NCBI GenBank assembly: GCA_910586615.1
Contig: CAJUJP010000012.1
Location: forward strand, 1 to 64,000
DNA length: 64,000 nucleotides
Direction of reading: 5' to 3'
Origin: an uncultured Lachnospiraceae bacterium
GTDB taxonomy: Bacteria > Bacillota > Clostridia > Lachnospirales > Lachnospiraceae
Below are positions 60,288-64,000 of the stretch, in pieces. The position numbers and the translations under genes are program-made. Numbering within the stretch: position 1 is the stretch's first letter; every line of letters begins with the position of its first letter. Below the pieces are notes generated by a model that was given only the letters and a program-made list of their open reading frames with translations, was not told where the DNA came from and did not search any database.

Positions 60288-62036
60288 ATGAGTAATGACA
60301 GATATGATGATATAAATGAAAGAAACACCAGAGAAGAAGAGATCAGGTCTTATGATTTCAGGGAGCTGGAAGACGGCGAGGAACAGCGGGAAGCACTCAG
60401 AAGCAGGAAGAGAGAGCAGGATAAACTGCGGGCGGAGCAGCAGGACAATCCGGACGGTCAGGAAAGTGACGCATACAGGGCAGACCGGGAGAGGGCAGAG
60501 CAGAGAAGCCCGCACCAGAAAGAAAGGGATCAGACAGATGGCGGCCGGGAGGCTGATGATTTGCAGGAAGCGGACCGGGAGCCGGAGAATAAAAAAGATA
60601 AGAAACAGGAAGTGAGCAGTACGGACGGCGGATCCCACAGTGATTACGAGGACGTGTGCTTTATATGCCGCCGGCCGGAGAGCAAGACAGGTAAGATGTT
60701 CCATCTTCCCAATAATATCTGCGTCTGTCCCGACTGTATGTACAAGACCATGGATACGGTCAGCCAGTTTGACTATCAGGGAATGCTGAACACGCCGACC
60801 ATGGCGGATATCAATAACGGCAAGGGCTTTCCCAATATCAGCTTTGTAAATCTGGCGGACTTACAGGGGGACGGCGGCATTCCTAACAAGCAGAAACCGA
60901 AGAAAAAGAAGAAAGCGGATGAGAAGCCGGAGATTGATATCAGGAATATTATGCCGCCCCATAAGATCAAAGAGAAACTTGACGAGTATGTGGTGGGGCA
61001 GGAACATGCCAAAAAAGTAGTCTCTGTGGCTGTGTATAATCATTATAAACGGGTGGCCACAGGAACAATGGATGAGATAGAGATCGAGAAATCCAATATG
61101 CTGATGATCGGGCCTACAGGCTGCGGTAAGACATATCTGGTGAAAACGCTGGCAAGGCTTCTGGATGTGCCGCTGGCGATTACCGACGCTACGTCCCTGA
61201 CAGAAGCCGGTTATATCGGTGATGATATCGAGAGCGTGGTATCAAAGCTTCTGGCAGCGGCAGACAACGATGTGGAGCGGGCAGAACAGGGCATTATTTT
61301 CATTGATGAGATTGACAAGATCGCCAAGAAGAAAAATACCAACTCACGTGATGTCAGCGGCGAGTCTGTTCAACAGGGGATGTTGAAACTGTTGGAGGGC
61401 GCAGACGTGGAAGTACCGGTGGGTGCCAACTCCAAGAATGCCATGGTGCCGCTGGCCACGGTCAATACGAGAAATATTCTGTTTATCTGCGGCGGCGCGT
61501 TTCCGGATCTTGAGGAAATCATCAAGCAGAGACTGAATAAACGCACGTCCATCGGCTATAATGCGGAACTGCGGGATAAATATGACAAGGAAAAAAATAT
61601 TCTCAGCAGAGTGACAGTGGAGGATATCAAAAAATTCGGCATGATTCCCGAATTTATCGGACGGCTTCCGATTGTCTTTACGCTGGAAGGTCTGGGCCGG
61701 GAAATGCTGGTCAAGATTCTGGCGGAGCCAAGAAATGCGATTCTGAAGCAGTATCAGAAGCTGCTTGATCTGGATGAGGTGAAACTGGAATTTGAACAGG
61801 GAGCGCTGGAAGCAATTGCCGAGAAGGCGATGGAGAAAGATACCGGAGCCCGGGCGCTGCGCGCGATTATTGAAGAATTTATGCTGGATATCATGTATGA
61901 AGTTCCCAAAGACGATAACATCGGCCGGGTAACAATCACCAGAGAGTATATTGAAGGAACGGGCGGCCCGATCATTGATATCCGCAGTAACTCGCTGGAA
62001 CATCCTGACAGGCTGAATGTAATTGAGCAGGGATGA
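60288..62036 (+). CDS. ClpX-like AAA+ unfoldase, divergent form
   Basis: A 582-residue protein, about 150 longer than usual ClpX. A charged tail of about 115 residues comes first, then the ClpX zinc-binding domain (C124, C127, C147, C150), then the AAA+ module: Walker A GPTGCGKT (275-282), pore loop GYIGDD (308-313), Walker B IIFIDEIDK and the FIGRLP sensor region. Where E. coli ClpX has the RKH pore loop, this protein reads VGANSKNAM. The ClpP-binding IGF tripeptide is IGY (422-424). It may therefore use a different partner or act alone. GGAGGCTGAAT supports the ATG. No clpP is in the window. Confidence 0.88.
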   Translation: MSNDRYDDINERNTREEEIRSYDFRELEDGEEQREALRSRKREQDKLRAEQQDNPDGQESDAYRADRERAEQRSPHQKERDQTDGGREADDLQEADREPENKKDKKQEVSSTDGGSHSDYEDVCFICRRPESKTGKMFHLPNNICVCPDCMYKTMDTVSQFDYQGMLNTPTMADINNGKGFPNISFVNLADLQGDGGIPNKQKPKKKKKADEKPEIDIRNIMPPHKIKEKLDEYVVGQEHAKKVVSVAVYNHYKRVATGTMDEIEIEKSNMLMIGPTGCGKTYLVKTLARLLDVPLAITDATSLTEAGYIGDDIESVVSKLLAAADNDVERAEQGIIFIDEIDKIAKKKNTNSRDVSGESVQQGMLKLLEGADVEVPVGANSKNAMVPLATVNTRNILFICGGAFPDLEEIIKQRLNKRTSIGYNAELRDKYDKEKNILSRVTVEDIKKFGMIPEFIGRLPIVFTLEGLGREMLVKILAEPRNAILKQYQKLLDLDEVKLEFEQGALEAIAEKAMEKDTGARALRAIIEEFMLDIMYEVPKDDNIGRVTITREYIEGTGGPIIDIRSNSLEHPDRLNVIEQG

Positions 62037-62094
62037 TCCGGCGCACCGGAATAACAGGACAAAGCACATAGACATAATATAATAGGAAAGACCG

Positions 62095-63837
62095 GTGGAA
62101 AGAGCAGTTTGCAATAATAGCAACTGTTATTGTAATGAAATGACTTGTAAGGAAAAGATATTATCCAACGAGTACGCTGATCTGATCACAGATTATGTGG
62201 TGGCAGACGAATTGTCAGGGTCGGCCCCTATGGACTTTTGTTTTCATGGAATAGATGATGGATACGGGGTGGCAAATGTGAACCGCACCATGATCCCGCC
62301 CATGTCGATCGGTGTATTCGGCTATTCGGCTATCCCGGTGGTATATGGTCTGATGCAGGCGGGGGATGATATTTTTAATCCTGAGAATCTGGCGCAGACC
62401 GGAAGCATTCAGGTTCAGAATCCGCCATTGTCCCTGCAAGGGGCGGGAGTTGTTATGGGCTTTATTGATACCGGAATCCGCTATGAACTGGACGTGTTCA
62501 GGCGGGAGGACGGCAGCAGCCGCATCATGGCAATCTGGGATCAGACCATTCAGGACGGGGAACCGCCGGAAGGGTTTTTGTACGGAACGGAGTATACAAA
62601 GGCAGATATTGACCGGGCGCTGCAGACTGACGTGCCGGAGCTGACTGTGCCCACGACGGATACCAACGGCCACGGCACGCAGATGGCGTCTGTGGCGGCA
62701 GGCAGTATTCTGAACCAGGGCCTGACGTTCAGAGGGGCCGCGCCACAGGCGGATATCGCAGTGGTCAAGGTTAAAGGAGCCAAACAGTATCTCAGGGATT
62801 ATTATCTGCTGGCGGAAGATGCAGTTGCTTTTCAGGAAAATGATATCATGGAGGCGGTCAGGTATCTGGAACGGATGGCCATTGCACTGCACAGGCCGGT
62901 GGTGATCGTGCTTGGCATCGGTACGAATCTGGGCAGCCACAGCGGCACATCGCCGCTGGCATCCTATCTGAACAGCGTGGCAAGGCGCCGAAGTCGCGCC
63001 ATTATTGTATGCGGAGGCAACGAAGGCGATAAAGAACACCACTACGGACATTCCGTGCCGGATACGGTGGAGATCCGCGTTGCAGAAGAGACAAAAGGAT
63101 TTTGCATGGAACTGTGGGGGACGCTGCCGGATACATTTTCCATCCGGGTGCGCTCACCGGGAGGTGAGACCTCTCAGGAGATCGACTTCAGAAGCAGAGA
63201 GGACCGGGTCATTGATTTTATTTTTGAACGTACACGCATTATCGTGAGCAATCTGGTGGTGGAACGGGACGCGGGAGAGCAGTTGATTTTCTTCCGTTTT
63301 GAAGAGCCTACGCCGGGAATCTGGAATCTGCAGGTATACCCTTCGGAGACTTTGACCAAAGGGAACGGTGCTTTTCATATCTGGCTGCCTGTTACGGAAT
63401 TTTTGGACACGGAAGTTGGTTTTCTGGCACCCAGCCCGGATGTGACGTTGACGGAGCCGGCCAATACGGAGAGGGTCATTACCATTTCCGGCTATGACGG
63501 GCTGTCGGGAAGCTGGTATCCACAGTCCGGGCGGGGATTTACAAAAAACGGTGCGATCAAGCCGGATCTGTGCGCTCCCGGCGTACAGGTATCAACGGCA
63601 TTGGGCCCGGCCACCGGTTCCAGTATGGCGGCGGCCATGGCGGCGGGCTGTGTGGCGCAGTTTATGGAGTGGGCGGTGGTGGACGGCAATGTGCCCACGG
63701 TGGAGAGCCGGGCCATTAAGAGCTTCCTGATCCGCAGTGCCGACCGGTCGGAGAACATCGTGTATCCTGACCGCAGATGGGGATTTGGAAAACTTGACAT
63801 CAACGGAACCTTTGAGGCATTGGCGAGGCTGTCGTAA
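62095..63837 (+). CDS. Subtilisin-like S8 peptidase with jelly-roll insert (Csp-like)
   Basis: A 580-residue protein without a signal peptide. The catalytic triad is intact: D125 (GFIDTGI), H193 (NGHGTQ) and S510 (GSSMAAAMAAG). Between His and Ser lies a beta-rich insert of about 100 residues (FSIRVRSPGGE, then TPGIWNLQVYP), as in the Csp germination proteases of Clostridia, which carry a jelly-roll domain. The N-terminal 100 residues resemble their prodomain, with a cysteine-rich start (CNNSNCYC). The GTG is preceded by AGGAAAG. A role in spore germination or surface-protein processing is possible; intact catalysis distinguishes it from the pseudoprotease CspC. Confidence 0.85.
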   Translation: MERAVCNNSNCYCNEMTCKEKILSNEYADLITDYVVADELSGSAPMDFCFHGIDDGYGVANVNRTMIPPMSIGVFGYSAIPVVYGLMQAGDDIFNPENLAQTGSIQVQNPPLSLQGAGVVMGFIDTGIRYELDVFRREDGSSRIMAIWDQTIQDGEPPEGFLYGTEYTKADIDRALQTDVPELTVPTTDTNGHGTQMASVAAGSILNQGLTFRGAAPQADIAVVKVKGAKQYLRDYYLLAEDAVAFQENDIMEAVRYLERMAIALHRPVVIVLGIGTNLGSHSGTSPLASYLNSVARRRSRAIIVCGGNEGDKEHHYGHSVPDTVEIRVAEETKGFCMELWGTLPDTFSIRVRSPGGETSQEIDFRSREDRVIDFIFERTRIIVSNLVVERDAGEQLIFFRFEEPTPGIWNLQVYPSETLTKGNGAFHIWLPVTEFLDTEVGFLAPSPDVTLTEPANTERVITISGYDGLSGSWYPQSGRGFTKNGAIKPDLCAPGVQVSTALGPATGSSMAAAMAAGCVAQFMEWAVVDGNVPTVESRAIKSFLIRSADRSENIVYPDRRWGFGKLDINGTFEALARLS

Positions 63838-63874
63838 TAAAGCGACCTCCGGCTGTATGACCAGGGAGAAAAAT

Positions 63875-64000
63875 ATGGCAATCTTAGGATATTCATGTCT
63901 GGCAATGGGGATCTTTGTGCTGGACCTTTTGATTAAAAACCGCGTAGAGCGCACAGAGACAGAGGGGCAGGAGGAAGCTGTCTGCGGCGGCCGGCTTCTG
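63875..64000 (+). CDS. Signal peptidase II-like protein, 5' part only
   Basis: The first 42 codons of a gene cut by the window end. It starts MAILGYSCLAMG and continues with FVLDLLIKNRVE, a hydrophobic helix ending in the D-x3-K-x2-V pattern found at the beginning of lipoprotein signal peptidase LspA. AGGGAGAAAAAT precedes the ATG. An acidic, glycine-containing stretch after the helix differs from short LspA proteins, so the assignment is tentative. Confidence 0.5.
   Translation, partial: MAILGYSCLAMGIFVLDLLIKNRVERTETEGQEEAVCGGRLL

Overview
The window looks like a chromosomal segment of a Gram-positive, low-to-mid GC anaerobe of the Clostridia, most likely Lachnospiraceae. The reasons are strong AGGAGG-type ribosome binding sites, frequent GTG/TTG starts, Firmicute-type families (LCP protein, ImmA/IrrE, Csp-like subtilisin, DacA, GH25 lysozymes) and several membrane families typical of that group (DUF6044, DUF6077, GT-C proteins). 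The genus cannot be fixed from the sequence alone. No rRNA, tRNA, CRISPR array or complete insertion sequence was seen.

Nearly the whole window is a cell-surface glycan locus. Positions 1-9,800 hold a GtrA/DUF6044 membrane pair bracketed by a hairpin-rich repeat, a radical SAM/SPASM enzyme, an SGNH lipoprotein, a GT-C-like membrane protein, a GT2, a YiiX-like cysteine hydrolase and a YbhN-type flippase-like protein. Positions 9,800-15,700 are an accessory patch: a HigBA-type toxin-antitoxin pair with an operator-like palindrome, a minus-strand FAD oxidoreductase and GT2, and a compact plus-strand XRE / ImmA-IrrE / PIN-like triad with its own promoter and terminator. Positions 15,800-27,500 carry three large GT-C-type membrane proteins (one with a ricin-like C-terminus, one split by an in-frame TGA), an MBOAT acyltransferase with a DltD-like partner, a second SGNH-like protein and a small zinc-ribbon protein. 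There is a minisatellite between the acyltransferase and its partner.

Positions 27,800-37,800 hold two related GH25 lysozymes on either side of the dTDP-rhamnose genes rmlB, rmlA and rmlC (no rmlD in the window), followed by a Wzm/Wzt-type ABC exporter. At 38,000-45,500 comes a methyltransferase-kinase fusion resembling the WbdD chain terminator, two large GT2 proteins with a shared N-terminal module, and a small membrane-anchored protein. Positions 45,800-56,100 contain DacA, a phosphosugar mutase, three more GT2 proteins, the polyprenyl-phosphate sugar-1-phosphate transferase that probably starts the glycan, and an LCP protein that probably attaches it to the wall. From 56,250 to the end are glmS, an HtrA protease, a divergent ClpX, a Csp-like subtilisin and the start of a probable lspA.

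Read together, precursors are made by RmlABC, the mutase and GlmS. A lipid-linked chain is started by the WbaP-like protein and extended by GT2 enzymes. It may be capped by the WbdD-like protein, read by the Wzt C-terminal domain and exported, then decorated by GT-C enzymes and the MBOAT pair, and finally attached by the LCP protein. This pathway is inferred from family identities and gene order, not demonstrated.
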